Of a stretch of DNA of 62,760 nucleotides, positions 51,201-59,105 are shown one piece after another (position 1 is the stretch's first letter; the number at the start of each line of letters is the position of its first letter). This DNA comes from a virus, in the IMG/VR virus record IMGVR_UViG_3300044707_000497, positions 1-62,760 of that record; one strand, given 5' to 3'. A model generated the notes under the pieces. The model did not search any database. It had not been told where the DNA came from and saw nothing but the letters and a program-made list of their open reading frames with translations. A program made the position numbers and the translations under genes.

Positions 51201-54200
51201 CAAGCTCCGAGGAAGGATTGATGTTTACTCCAATGAGCTTGAGGATCGCGTTGAAGGCATCGCGGATCATGCCGTTGAAAGTGCGCTTGTCGGCGTTGAC
51301 CGCTCCGAAACCAAGCTGGGAAAGAAGTTTAACGAAGTCGGGGCTTCCCGTCATCTCAACAATAAACTCGTCGAGGTTCTGGAGTCCGTTGTATCGGCGG
51401 GAGCCTTCCTCGCCGCTTGCGATCATAGCCTTCAGAGCCTTCTCGTAATTAGCGAGGCGGGCTTCCGGCGTGGTCGCTCCGGCCTTGTCGGCTGCTGCCT
51501 TCATCGCGGGGCTGGCGTTGCCTGCCTTGAGAATGGCAGCACGGCGCATCCGTTCTAGGTCTTTGATGATGCGGTCTTCCTGCGCGGTGGTCTTTACCTT
51601 GCCGTGGACTTTTGCAAAAGTAGCGACGTGGGCGAGTTCATGTAGCACAGTCTGCAAAGGAGTCTCGCGGTCGTGGGCTTGATCGAGATTGATGTAAACG
51701 CCGAACGCACTGTAATCGGCATTCCGCCCTAGAAGACCGCCCCAGACTGCACGATCCTTGGTTCCAGTCTTGAGGAAGTTCGCGGCTTGGACTTCGATGT
51801 TGTCGAGCTTGAGCCCGCGCTTTTCCATTTCAAGAAAAGCCTTGGCGCGAACCTGCATGTCGCGTGGTGCTTTGTTCTTTGGATCGGCGAGGCGGGTCAG
51901 GAGTTCACGGGTGGATTCAAACGCTCCGAACCGGACGAGTTCGTTGAAGTTCAGGTCGCGGAGTTTGCCGTAGTCGCCTTCCTTTTCAGCGGCGAGGATT
52001 GCATCGGCGTAAGCCCCGACGAGTTCCTGGTCGCCCAATTCAACGAGGCGTTCGATGCCTGGAGCCACGGAAACCACGGCGTCCTGTGCGGCTGCGGCTT
52101 TGTTCTCGTCGGCTCGGGAGTTGTAAGCGAGGTAGGCGCGATCCACTTCGGCATTGCTCATGCCGACCATTTGCTCGTCGCTCAACCCAACCTTGGCCTG
52201 CAAGAAGCGGCGCTTGATGCGCTGGAGCTTGGGGCTGCTCGGCTTGCGCCCTGGGGCACCTTTGATTTCTTTGGCTGCTCCCTTGGCTTTGCCTGGGGAC
52301 TGTGGGCTCCTTCTCTGGTAGGCTGCGGAAATCAGTTCTGTCGTTTTTTGTTTTACTTTGTTTTCCGCTATTTTTTTAGCCGTTGGCTGATCTATCCCTC
52401 GCTCAATAATTTTTGCTTGAGCCTCTTCGATTCGCGGTTTTTCAAACGCGTCCAACATGCCTTGTTGCTTTTCAGCATCAGGCTCATTTAAATAATCGTC
52501 GGCGAACTTCTCGTCTGGGGTCAGTGCTACTTGCTCTACAGCCGCTTCTGCTTCTGCGACTGGAGTTGCGGTCGCCGCTTTGAAAGTTTTGGTCTCTTGG
52601 TCATAGACCGTTTTTGTTTTTTTAGGCTCCGCTGTTTTAGTTTCCGCTTTGGGGGCTTTTGCCGCCGCATTGTTTAGCGCAAAAAGCTGAACGACTTGCT
52701 GTGAGGCGTCATCATCGGAAAGCGCGGCAATCTCATCTTCCGAAAGCCCTTCTGACTTCAGGATGTTTTGACGGTCTTGAAAAGACAGCTTGGCGTTCTG
52801 TTCTTTGGCAGCGGCTATGTTTTCGGCTGAGATTGCAACGCGGCTTTTCGGTTCTGCTCTTCTCGGGATAGCGTCATCAGCCTTGACACCAGCAACTTCT
52901 TCTGCCAACTCAGCGGCTCGTCGTTCAACGGAAGCGAGAAGTTGCTTGAAGGTTCTTCTGTCTCGGAGGAAGAGGAGTTGTTCTTCGACTGTTCGTTTGA
53001 GTTCATATTGGGATGTTCTATCTGGGGCGTTGAGGTAATCAAGCGCAAGGAGTTCAAGTTTAGTAAGCGATTTTTTCCATTCTTCAAGTTTTTCGAGGAA
53101 CCCTGACTCAAGCGCAGTCTTTGCCAGCTTGTCGGCTTCGACCATTGTTTCCAGTTCTTCAACCGACAATTTGCCTGGGGCTGCTAGTTCTACCTTACTC
53201 GCTCCTTTTTTCCCTTGTTTTGAGTCTTGAATGAGTTGACTCGCGGTAAGATTGTCTCCTTGAGCATCTTCTCCATCCTCTTTTTTAGCGTCCATCGAGA
53301 CATCATCTGGCCGTAAACTAGCGAATTTTAAAGCCTCAGTTTTAACTTGTTCGAGCGCGGCGATATGTTTACTAGGCGACGCAAAAATACTAAGCTCGCC
53401 GCCTAATGCTGTTACCGTTCGGTTTACAAGTTTGGTTTCTTCAGTGTTCTGTGGCCGCCCTTCGAGAACCAATTTCGGTATTTCAGACGCATTCGTGCCT
53501 GAAACAAAAAGCTCGGCGGTTTTAGCAACCAATCCCGCTGCCCCTTTGACCTCGGCACCTTTCTTAGGCTCCAAAGATATTTTAGACAGCGCATTTTGAA
53601 TTTTATTAGCTGCGAGCTTTCGGTATTCTTCCTGCCCTTGGAGTCCCAACCCACTTAAACTATCGCTGGCAATTTGTGACTCTACGCTTTTGAACCACGG
53701 TTTTGAGATCACCGAAAACAGCATCTCGATTAGCGGAGAAGCCCCTTGAATTCTTTTAGCTGCTTTGGTTGTAGCGTCGGTGCCAGCTTTTTCTCGGCTC
53801 GCTCTGTTTTGGTTCGAGGCGTCAACCTTGATGTTCTTGATGGCTTGGTTCTTTTTGTAGGCGTTCTCAAACGAACCTTGAGGGTCTGTGGCGTTGAACG
53901 TCCCGACATTTATCCCATTTTCTTCATACTCGGCTGTGACCACTATAGAGTAGTCCTTACCCTCGACGGGTCGAACCGTCATCCAAGCTGGGGCAGGGGT
54001 ATTATTTGGAACCCGAACCTCGACTCCTTGGTTCATAACCCGAAGAACATTGAGTTTTTCTGCCTGCTGCGTTCTTTCCGCGTTCTGCGGCCTCACCTTT
54101 TTCGGCGCGTATGTGAAGAAAGAGCGGTTTACCGTCGTCCCATCTTTTTTCCTAAAGAGTTTTGTGGATACCGTGAAAGGTTTACCCAGTCCGTCTTTGC

Positions 54201-56727
54201 GTTTGTCTTCGAGAATCTCCCCGCCGTCCTCATCGGTTTCTCCAGTTGGCTTAAACCCAGCGGCACCTAAATCGTTTGTCTCCTCTAGGACTGCAATTTT
54301 AGCTTTTTCTTGGGTCGGCTCGGGGTCGGTAGCTGTGGCGGTAGTGACATTCTGCACGGTCGCGGGGGACATCTTCTGTTTTTTCCCCTTCTGCGCTACT
54401 ACGATCCCGCCGTCTTCAGTTTTTTCGACGAACTCGCCAGTCGTCACCCCGTTTGTGATAACCTGCCCCTGGGTCAAACTATCTACAATGGCTTGTTGCT
54501 GCTCCGGCGTGCGGCTTTCTAAAAGTTTCCGCTGCTCTTCCTTATCCGCTTCGATCTTAGCTTTATGTTCAGCTTGAAGTTGTTCGAGTTTTGTATCAAC
54601 CGCGTCAGGCTCTTCGTCTTCGTCGCTACCCTCCTCGTATTCATCTTCATCTACTACAGCGTTTTCTTCCTCGTTAAGCTCTGCAATTTCTGATTGCGTT
54701 TCGGTCACTTCGGGGGTAGCAGGAGCGGGAGTTGAACCCGCATCTTCAGGATATGAGCCTGATGACGTAGCCGTTTGTCCATCCTGCGGTGTGATTTCGT
54801 CAGAAACTTGTGTTTTTACAGATTCAACCTTGGTCTTAGCCTCCTCAAGCTGCTTGATTGAATCTTCAAGTGCTTTGTCCCCCTCTGCACCAAAAGTTGT
54901 TGTTTCGAGGAGGTCACGACGGGAAGCAATCTCTTTGTCAATCTCCTCGATGGGTGTGCTGTCCGTAAGTATGGGCGCGGGGGGAGGAGGAATTTGAGAT
55001 TGTTTTTTAGCGGCAGCCGTTGCTTTAGCCGCCTCGACGATGTTCTCGTCATCAACCCCGTCGTTCCGCAAATCTTCAATCAGTTCGTCCACCGCATCAG
55101 CCGGAATGCCTGCTTCGACGACCTTCTTCTTGGTCTCGTTCTGCTTTTTAGCCTGAATCACTGATTCATTGCCGCTAAGATCAAGAATTTCAAGGTCGCT
55201 ATCATCAGTCTTTCCCTGCTCTCGGTCATCAATGCCGTCTCCGTCTTCATCAACGATCTCACCTCGGGCTTTGGCAGCAGCAGTTTCCGCACGGTCAAAT
55301 AAGCTCGCACCTTCTTGGGTGTTTGGGAAAACAAACAGCTTGCCGTCTTGGACGATGCCGCCGCGAGCGTTAGCGAGCTTGTCAAAAATCTCTTGCTTCG
55401 CGTTCTCTACGACCCAGCCAGTATCGCCAGTTTCCGCGACGTTCCACCGACGCATGACAAGGCCGCCATCGAGGGTCACGGAATCTTTGTCGTAAACAAT
55501 GTCGCCAGAGGGCGCTGCCGCTCCCGCATCTGGAACTTCAGGGTCTTCAAGTGGCTTTTGAACGAGCCCCTTGAGCGCGTTGGCTGTGACTGGGGCAAGG
55601 CGCTCCACCACGCCCCCCGCACCGCCGATGGCGCTGCCGACAAGCGAGCCCGCCGCCATTGCGTTGAGGCGCTCGCGTTTTGCTTCCTCGGAGTTGATGT
55701 CGAAATTCGGGTCGTTTTCAGCACGGGCCATCTGCTCAAGGTAAGTCTGCGGCAACTCTTCGGCAGGGCCTTCAAGCGCGAGACCTTTTGCAACGCCCTT
55801 GCCGACTTCTTTAAGCAGGGAGCCTTCGGCGGTGTTCTTGGCAACATTAACCCCGAAAGCACGGCGGATGAAAGGCGATCCGATGAGCGTATCCGTGAAG
55901 CCTTCGATAGCTCCAGCAGGGATACCGTATTTCAGCGCCAGCCCTGCATCTTCAGTGTCCCCGTAAATTGATCCAGTCTCCATGCCGACACCCGTCGCCA
56001 GGTTTCCAGCAGCAGCCCCGGCTATCGGAGCGATACGAGCTGTTGCTACTTGCCCTAGAGCGCCCTCGGCGGCTTCCCTGGTTAGCCCGCCTTCCATCAG
56101 ACGCTTGGCGGCATATTTCATTCCGCCGCGAGATGCGACTGCGTTAGCTACGGTAACGGCAGCAGCTTTTTCAGTAAGACCGTTAGCAACGGCTTTTTGA
56201 ACTGCGCTTTGAACGACGCCTTTTGCAAATTGTTTTCCCGCAAGACCGCCTGCTCCACCGAGAGCAATAGTAGGGATAAGTTGGGGAGCCTGCTCAAGAA
56301 GCGTTCCGTAGGCCCACTTCGCCGCGTCTCCAACGCCTTCAATGTCTGTGAAGTCCACCATCCCCGCTTCCTCGCGGGCTATGGCTGCCTCCCTCATGTT
56401 ATCGTTGAAGCCTTCGAGCCCCAACTTCTTGACGCTCTCAACCCCCGCCAAGTCTCCAGCGAGTCCAACCACGCCCATGCCAAGCCCTTGAAGTTGATCG
56501 ACGCCCGCGCCGAACATCTTGCCAGTGAACTCTCCGAGGGTTACTGGCGGCTTGCGGTAAACATCGAGGTTCTTTATGACGTTACCTTCGCTATCACGGC
56601 TTACGATTTCAAATTGATCCTCCCAGCCTCCCTCCGGCGGTTTTTCTTCTTTTGGCGATTCTGGCTCTGGTTTATCCCACCCCAACTCTTCCCGTGTAAC
56701 CGGAACCCAGTTTTTATCAGATAGCAT
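45289..56727 (-). CDS. Giant virion polyprotein (large polyvalent protein) with three HExxH motifs
   Basis: 3812 residues. Residues about 80-390 are rich in Gly/Ala with hydrophobic segments and could insert into membrane during DNA ejection. Residues about 390-950 are acidic and Pro/Thr-rich with coiled-coil. Two related zincin-like modules follow: VLHELAHVATF near 1695 and IVHEALHHVFF near 2322, each with a later NxDEFIxE segment. A third HExxH (LLHEVQHWIQDREGFAQGGS, near 2657) resembles domains of large polyvalent proteins (LPD). The C-terminal region (about 3440-3700, GMVFAAFGPGAVATGMMALA, LDPYDYWKKASGAFVRSL) resembles LPD38. Such proteins are packed in the head and injected with the DNA to act on the host. 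A tRNA-like sequence lies within it. Confidence 0.8.
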   Translation of the reverse strand: MLSDKNWVPVTREELGWDKPEPESPKEEKPPEGGWEDQFEIVSRDSEGNVIKNLDVYRKPPVTLGEFTGKMFGAGVDQLQGLGMGVVGLAGDLAGVESVKKLGLEGFNDNMREAAIAREEAGMVDFTDIEGVGDAAKWAYGTLLEQAPQLIPTIALGGAGGLAGKQFAKGVVQSAVQKAVANGLTEKAAAVTVANAVASRGGMKYAAKRLMEGGLTREAAEGALGQVATARIAPIAGAAAGNLATGVGMETGSIYGDTEDAGLALKYGIPAGAIEGFTDTLIGSPFIRRAFGVNVAKNTAEGSLLKEVGKGVAKGLALEGPAEELPQTYLEQMARAENDPNFDINSEEAKRERLNAMAAGSLVGSAIGGAGGVVERLAPVTANALKGLVQKPLEDPEVPDAGAAAPSGDIVYDKDSVTLDGGLVMRRWNVAETGDTGWVVENAKQEIFDKLANARGGIVQDGKLFVFPNTQEGASLFDRAETAAAKARGEIVDEDGDGIDDREQGKTDDSDLEILDLSGNESVIQAKKQNETKKKVVEAGIPADAVDELIEDLRNDGVDDENIVEAAKATAAAKKQSQIPPPPAPILTDSTPIEEIDKEIASRRDLLETTTFGAEGDKALEDSIKQLEEAKTKVESVKTQVSDEITPQDGQTATSSGSYPEDAGSTPAPATPEVTETQSEIAELNEEENAVVDEDEYEEGSDEDEEPDAVDTKLEQLQAEHKAKIEADKEEQRKLLESRTPEQQQAIVDSLTQGQVITNGVTTGEFVEKTEDGGIVVAQKGKKQKMSPATVQNVTTATATDPEPTQEKAKIAVLEETNDLGAAGFKPTGETDEDGGEILEDKRKDGLGKPFTVSTKLFRKKDGTTVNRSFFTYAPKKVRPQNAERTQQAEKLNVLRVMNQGVEVRVPNNTPAPAWMTVRPVEGKDYSIVVTAEYEENGINVGTFNATDPQGSFENAYKKNQAIKNIKVDASNQNRASREKAGTDATTKAAKRIQGASPLIEMLFSVISKPWFKSVESQIASDSLSGLGLQGQEEYRKLAANKIQNALSKISLEPKKGAEVKGAAGLVAKTAELFVSGTNASEIPKLVLEGRPQNTEETKLVNRTVTALGGELSIFASPSKHIAALEQVKTEALKFASLRPDDVSMDAKKEDGEDAQGDNLTASQLIQDSKQGKKGASKVELAAPGKLSVEELETMVEADKLAKTALESGFLEKLEEWKKSLTKLELLALDYLNAPDRTSQYELKRTVEEQLLFLRDRRTFKQLLASVERRAAELAEEVAGVKADDAIPRRAEPKSRVAISAENIAAAKEQNAKLSFQDRQNILKSEGLSEDEIAALSDDDASQQVVQLFALNNAAAKAPKAETKTAEPKKTKTVYDQETKTFKAATATPVAEAEAAVEQVALTPDEKFADDYLNEPDAEKQQGMLDAFEKPRIEEAQAKIIERGIDQPTAKKIAENKVKQKTTELISAAYQRRSPQSPGKAKGAAKEIKGAPGRKPSSPKLQRIKRRFLQAKVGLSDEQMVGMSNAEVDRAYLAYNSRADENKAAAAQDAVVSVAPGIERLVELGDQELVGAYADAILAAEKEGDYGKLRDLNFNELVRFGAFESTRELLTRLADPKNKAPRDMQVRAKAFLEMEKRGLKLDNIEVQAANFLKTGTKDRAVWGGLLGRNADYSAFGVYINLDQAHDRETPLQTVLHELAHVATFAKVHGKVKTTAQEDRIIKDLERMRRAAILKAGNASPAMKAAADKAGATTPEARLANYEKALKAMIASGEEGSRRYNGLQNLDEFIVEMTGSPDFVKLLSQLGFGAVNADKRTFNGMIRDAFNAILKLIGVNINPSSELGKAFMDSWNFTFRGTKYKAAPSELLKAVRGVAEAKAEPKTAAKAAKSQSDKSSIPAPQGEAEVKPEGNNQVTKPTAKKAKRAKAGRPTNREMREATELPKTEEEIAAEKAAFEKLLEQESKMESEDAPQSPAAFKTPHVLHTVRDAEDIPKILNGIRNGTNITIDSTKPNQSIGAGGITLVIEPQSVEYKSKGYNSNEGTISKESKPRIVEILVDRDGYGQPGVTQEDIDRSLERVTKLESDWDQAKSNYRAVLSRVNEQGADTGRVSQELGQELKAAEQKRDQAERAYFRGTDFETEVKPSITEDDAIREELSELINRYPVYSFDTDENGNAVEFQKVQSPAAKPRIIRAKNQDQADQDQADLRAANVSDILFYNGITEEDYDKLIDEGILTPNEIEMGYMQDVPKMLSNIAGDDTVPAPLRHVAQMLLDLGFDFSKVRFTETTEKYAGLYEPGTQAKSGRISVNLDSPHEGGIAQTIVHEALHHVFFWKTQKGYPLNRVERAAFRDMEKIFKHAERLALGRYTRAGQTLSQAKARRAPGDLFYGLTNMDEFITEILTNPEFQIFLQQAAPMQGLPKKGGYIRNLLDQIFAYFKDIIYGFDVSGDSLLTQGLDNVLAFIQTPQTEAGVQRAVEQMIGVPAPRATYGGEKADMPQFKRDSLEAARAMAADGKTSEEIRAVTGWFPGKYDGKMRWEIPDDKAGFVSMDDYRKKAKRAFGGEVFGSVSLDSVTERIGSGGYLKLADVLNHKALYDAYPEAKEIPFFPIGGNIQSGRKFKVALERLADGTLRVGDVISSSVILDQNDQISKDSLATLLHEVQHWIQDREGFAQGGSPSTVVPMEMKQNSRRIAELLAEKTQLSSWLEKAEKIIAETPKKKKFIVFGREVDAAEVTRQKSLVDSLKKQLDGLYKKYGVSKETIENPIAKHVFEAEKKYGAGWVMNKNANFEIYKKIAGEIESRDVEARIEFTEDQRKAVEPYSTENIAPEDAILVEPWAMTKAPMSPAGEAMKMIAKLTGAESKTTFNGGTYTAGGALSPDGKLDKQAGDKWRASRQQITAAARVIDTLSTRLVSAVKAAKKSGVEVSTETMNTALGNLDNPLTQAQRSEVRRMREIDEEEANTLEAAHLAKNREAFKVKQRAALAALPANVADAVSEMNEHIAYYSAMLKDSGILDPSMAATVEANLGIYLHRSYEIFDNEKWAKQVRENTKVMQAAERLIKRNIEQRNAAELIRQTESEGGFISKADAQAQTKGTAKQEQIDKAIDDLLAIGEDGMGSVILRGRIPGQKDLSIFDTRGNISPEIQALWGRYEDPTINYAKSVMKMSSLVANHQFLSDLRGLGLKEGWLYNGPEADRPRGYLKISSDNNKSLAPLAGLHGDKLLVEALYQMFPQNGVSDNYAWVRALSKVTGWSMAAKTVLSPVAQVRNNLGNILFDVAAGNFGFSDIPKLKDRMGTAFNMSFRSAFNAYPKEADFRKAMMNEMQELVRRGVIGESIVGNMLGQLMEAKRFSKTEEQFSNHLIGKLQKSAGAVWDTAQKAYASSDDFWKVMGYMAEVDKYTKAMPGWSPEQVKDHAAKIVRDIRPTYSLSPAALDKVKAFPFVAPFITFTTEVIRTSINLMKLARYEITEGNRTGNKELQAIGWKRARGMVFAAFGPGAVATGMMALAGIGRDDEERLRRFLPNWQKNSQLLLTKNKDGKVSYVDVSFLDPYDYWKKASGAFVRSLTARDDAEAMERITRGAMEAASELIRPFKSEQLVSGAIVDVLRNQDATGRPIYNPQDTGANIAAKTTERIWKAFSPGAFDTAGRIIKAGAGAVSDSGRAYNLANELLGLAAGQRITEVDVEAALGFKASKFSRDIRDASSLFTREFNSKGTRSPDQIADAYERANDATYRLTADFRDDVLAAIGLGKISPKKAEEILKANRIGKEDIAMIRSGRYKKYEPSDAAKKIAPKDRIKAADAAVKRAKDTPL
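54717..54788 (-). tRNA. tRNA-like sequence, anticodon CAU, inside the giant gene
   Basis: 72 nt on the coding (minus) strand. Acceptor stem 6 of 7 pairs (mismatch C1-T72), D-stem 3 of 4, anticodon stem TCAGG/CCTGA with loop CTCATAT, variable loop AGAT, T-stem GCGGG/CCCGC with loop TTCAACT. The invariant bases T8, A14, G18, G19, A21, T33, G53, T54, T55, C56, A58 and C61 are all present, and A15 can pair with T48. CCA is not encoded. In frame it reads as part of a Pro/Ser/Thr linker (residues 647-670) of the polyprotein. The anticodon means Met or Ile2. Confidence 0.75.
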
Positions 56728-56729
56728 AG

Positions 56730-58610
56730 TTATTTATTAAGAAAACCAACATTTCCCATGCCCCTAATGTTTTGAGAGCGGGGTCTCAGGATGTCCCCCC
56801 AAGGGTTCGACTCATCGTTCGGCGCTATTTTGGCGGCAGGAGTGGATTGCTTGGAAGGGAGACCTCTCATAACAAGCCCAACATTTTCCATACCTTTAAC
56901 GCTTTGGGTGCGGGGGCTCGTAATGCCCTCCCAGTTTTGAAGGAGTGGGTTTGTTTCATCCGCCGCTTCGACTGGGGCAGGTTGAGGCGCAGCAGATTGC
57001 TTGGCAGCGGGCTTCCCTAGCCCCAAAAGTTCTTTCCCTAATCTATGCCCTAGGGGGATTTGTTTACGAAGCTCTTTTATTTGTTTAAGCCGTTCTTTGT
57101 TGAGGCTGGCGTCACCCCTAAAATTAGGATACCCCGTGTCTCGGACTTCTTGCTCCAGCTTGCGAATCTGAGCATAAACCGGAGCTAGATTCTCGTTTAA
57201 TTCTTCTTTAGTCGCAGCGTATTCTTCTCGTTGAGCTTTATCGGGGCTTACCGCATACCCACCTGTCCACATCTTGTCTAATTTTTCTTTGGCAGAAGAC
57301 GCAGTGGTTAAGTTAGCTTTAATTTCTTCTGAGACTGAAACTTTTGAGGTGTCAGTTTTTTGGGCAGCCTTCGACTCGGCAGGCTTTTCAGGTTCTTGCG
57401 TTTTCTGGACTAAGCTATGAGTGATCCACTGGGGGCCTTGTTTACCATTAGCAACATAGGAGGTGACAACATTAGGGTCTTCCGTAGCGTAAACAACTGT
57501 CGGCTTGCCCCCGATAGCCATCTTGAACGGTAGATTTTTTGTTTCTTTGTTCCGTAACCAAGCATCCCGCTCTGCGCTGTCTTTGAATGAGGGGGCATTC
57601 TTAATCGCTATGGCCTGAATCCTGTTCATATTTTCAGCAATCCGCGTGTCAAACTGATCTGCTGTCACTCCATCATAGGTATCCAGCCCCATATTTTTAG
57701 CTTCTTCAAGCTCTTGGTTTTGTCTAAAGTAGCGATTTAGCTGAGCCCCAAGTTTGCTCGCCCCTTGCGGAAGTTGCATCGCCGCGTCTCTTTCCGCTCC
57801 TAATTTCTGCAACGCCATTTCATCTTCGTCAGTTCGATTTTCTTTCTTGGAAATGGCGTCGATCAAACTTTGTGCTTTTGTAGCCCTTTCAATCGAGTCA
57901 TCTTCCTTGGTCTTAGCGGCTTTAACCGACGACGCCCAAACTAGCTTATCCGCTTCAAAGGCTTGGTCCCAGTCCATGTCTTTTGGCAGGGTAATTTCCT
58001 GACCGTCAACTTTTATGGTGGCTCCCTCTCGTCGGATTCGGTCAACGCGGTCGATTTCTTCCGCCGTGCGATACCCGCCTCCAGGGCGCGTTCCGAGCCT
58101 TTCCACGAGGTTGCGATCCAAGTTCCGTTCTTCAAATAGATCACCCATTCGGGAATAAACCATTCCAATAAACTGTTCATCAAGGGCTTTTTCTCTTGCT
58201 ACTTCCCTTGCGTTAGCGCCGGTTCTTCCGTTTTTTAACCCTTTCACTTGGCTTATGATCCCATACCCTTCAGAAATAATTTCCCCTAGGGTGAGTTCTT
58301 TTGGGGGTTCTTGCTGTTCTTGCGGCGCAGGGGTTTTTTTCGGAGGTTCAAAGCTGTCGAATACATTCCCAGTCTCCTCGGCCTTTAATTGCCGTGAAGT
58401 AGAGTTTAATTCCGACCGTGTTCTAGGGTCTTCGAGCGGGGCTATTTTTGAGTCCGGCACAAACGAGCCTTCAGCGGACGTATTTAATTTTCCGGCGTCT
58501 GTCTTTAACATCTCATCTCTGCGAAGTTGAGAGGTTTGAGCGGGTAGATTGTCAAAAACCGATCCCCTTTCGAGGTCGGTATTAAATTGGTCAGCGAGAT
58601 TCCAAGCCAT
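56730..58610 (-). CDS. Large virion-interior coiled-coil protein
   Basis: 626 residues, highly charged and mostly helical: LSEEIKANLTT-type and VYAQIRKLEQEVRDTGYPNF segments and many Glu/Lys/Ala stretches. There are low-complexity Pro/Ala linkers (PAAKQSAAPQPAPVEAADE) and two related short C-terminal repeats (RTQSVKGMENVGLVMRGLPS and RSQNIRGMGNVGFLNK). Located between other internal proteins and the giant gene, it is probably an ejected core protein. No enzymatic motif seen. Confidence 0.65.
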   Translation of the reverse strand: MAWNLADQFNTDLERGSVFDNLPAQTSQLRRDEMLKTDAGKLNTSAEGSFVPDSKIAPLEDPRTRSELNSTSRQLKAEETGNVFDSFEPPKKTPAPQEQQEPPKELTLGEIISEGYGIISQVKGLKNGRTGANAREVAREKALDEQFIGMVYSRMGDLFEERNLDRNLVERLGTRPGGGYRTAEEIDRVDRIRREGATIKVDGQEITLPKDMDWDQAFEADKLVWASSVKAAKTKEDDSIERATKAQSLIDAISKKENRTDEDEMALQKLGAERDAAMQLPQGASKLGAQLNRYFRQNQELEEAKNMGLDTYDGVTADQFDTRIAENMNRIQAIAIKNAPSFKDSAERDAWLRNKETKNLPFKMAIGGKPTVVYATEDPNVVTSYVANGKQGPQWITHSLVQKTQEPEKPAESKAAQKTDTSKVSVSEEIKANLTTASSAKEKLDKMWTGGYAVSPDKAQREEYAATKEELNENLAPVYAQIRKLEQEVRDTGYPNFRGDASLNKERLKQIKELRKQIPLGHRLGKELLGLGKPAAKQSAAPQPAPVEAADETNPLLQNWEGITSPRTQSVKGMENVGLVMRGLPSKQSTPAAKIAPNDESNPWGDILRPRSQNIRGMGNVGFLNK

Positions 58611-58616
58611 AATTAG

Positions 58617-59102
58617 TTACCAGTTTAAAAAATTACTAGTAGAGTTTAATGAAGAGGGGTTAGAGGAGTTAGAGGAGTTAGAGGGGGCTACGGGCCGCGC
58701 CGATCCACCCGCAAAAATAGGGGAGTTGTAATACTCAGGGAATCTCTCCTTAAACATAGCAGCGGCATAGTCGCTACCCGTCAATGACCTTGAATCATAC
58801 ATACCCTTCAGCCGCTCGGCGTTGGCGTTGTTTTCATTGATCTCGGACTGTAGTTTTATGAGGGACAATTCGGCGGCCTTCTTCTTCGTGGGGAAGAGAA
58901 TTTTTTCCAACTCAAACTCCTCTTGCTCGCGGGCTTCTTCCGCTTGCTTGCGACTCTCCTCTTGGTTGCCCTTCATCATGCCATAGGTGGTCTTTGCAGC
59001 GTTCATGCCATCGCTGAAAGGCTTCCAATCCCACTGGGCGAAGTTTGCTCCGTATTGGCTTGCTCCTGTTGACGGGTCGATTATTTGAACTCCTGTTGCC
59101 AT
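58617..59102 (-). CDS. Virion protein, probable internal or adaptor protein
   Basis: 161 residues. MATGVQIIDPSTGASQYGAN, then a helix rich in Glu/Lys (ESRKQAEEAREQEEFELEKI) and a Ser/Asn/Pro tail (APSNSSNSSNPSSLNSTSN). The pattern of a structured head, coiled-coil and low-complexity tail is common among podovirus internal core proteins. Confidence 0.6.
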   Translation of the reverse strand: MATGVQIIDPSTGASQYGANFAQWDWKPFSDGMNAAKTTYGMMKGNQEESRKQAEEAREQEEFELEKILFPTKKKAAELSLIKLQSEINENNANAERLKGMYDSRSLTGSDYAAAMFKERFPEYYNSPIFAGGSARPVAPSNSSNSSNPSSLNSTSNFLNW

Positions 59103-59105
59103 AAA

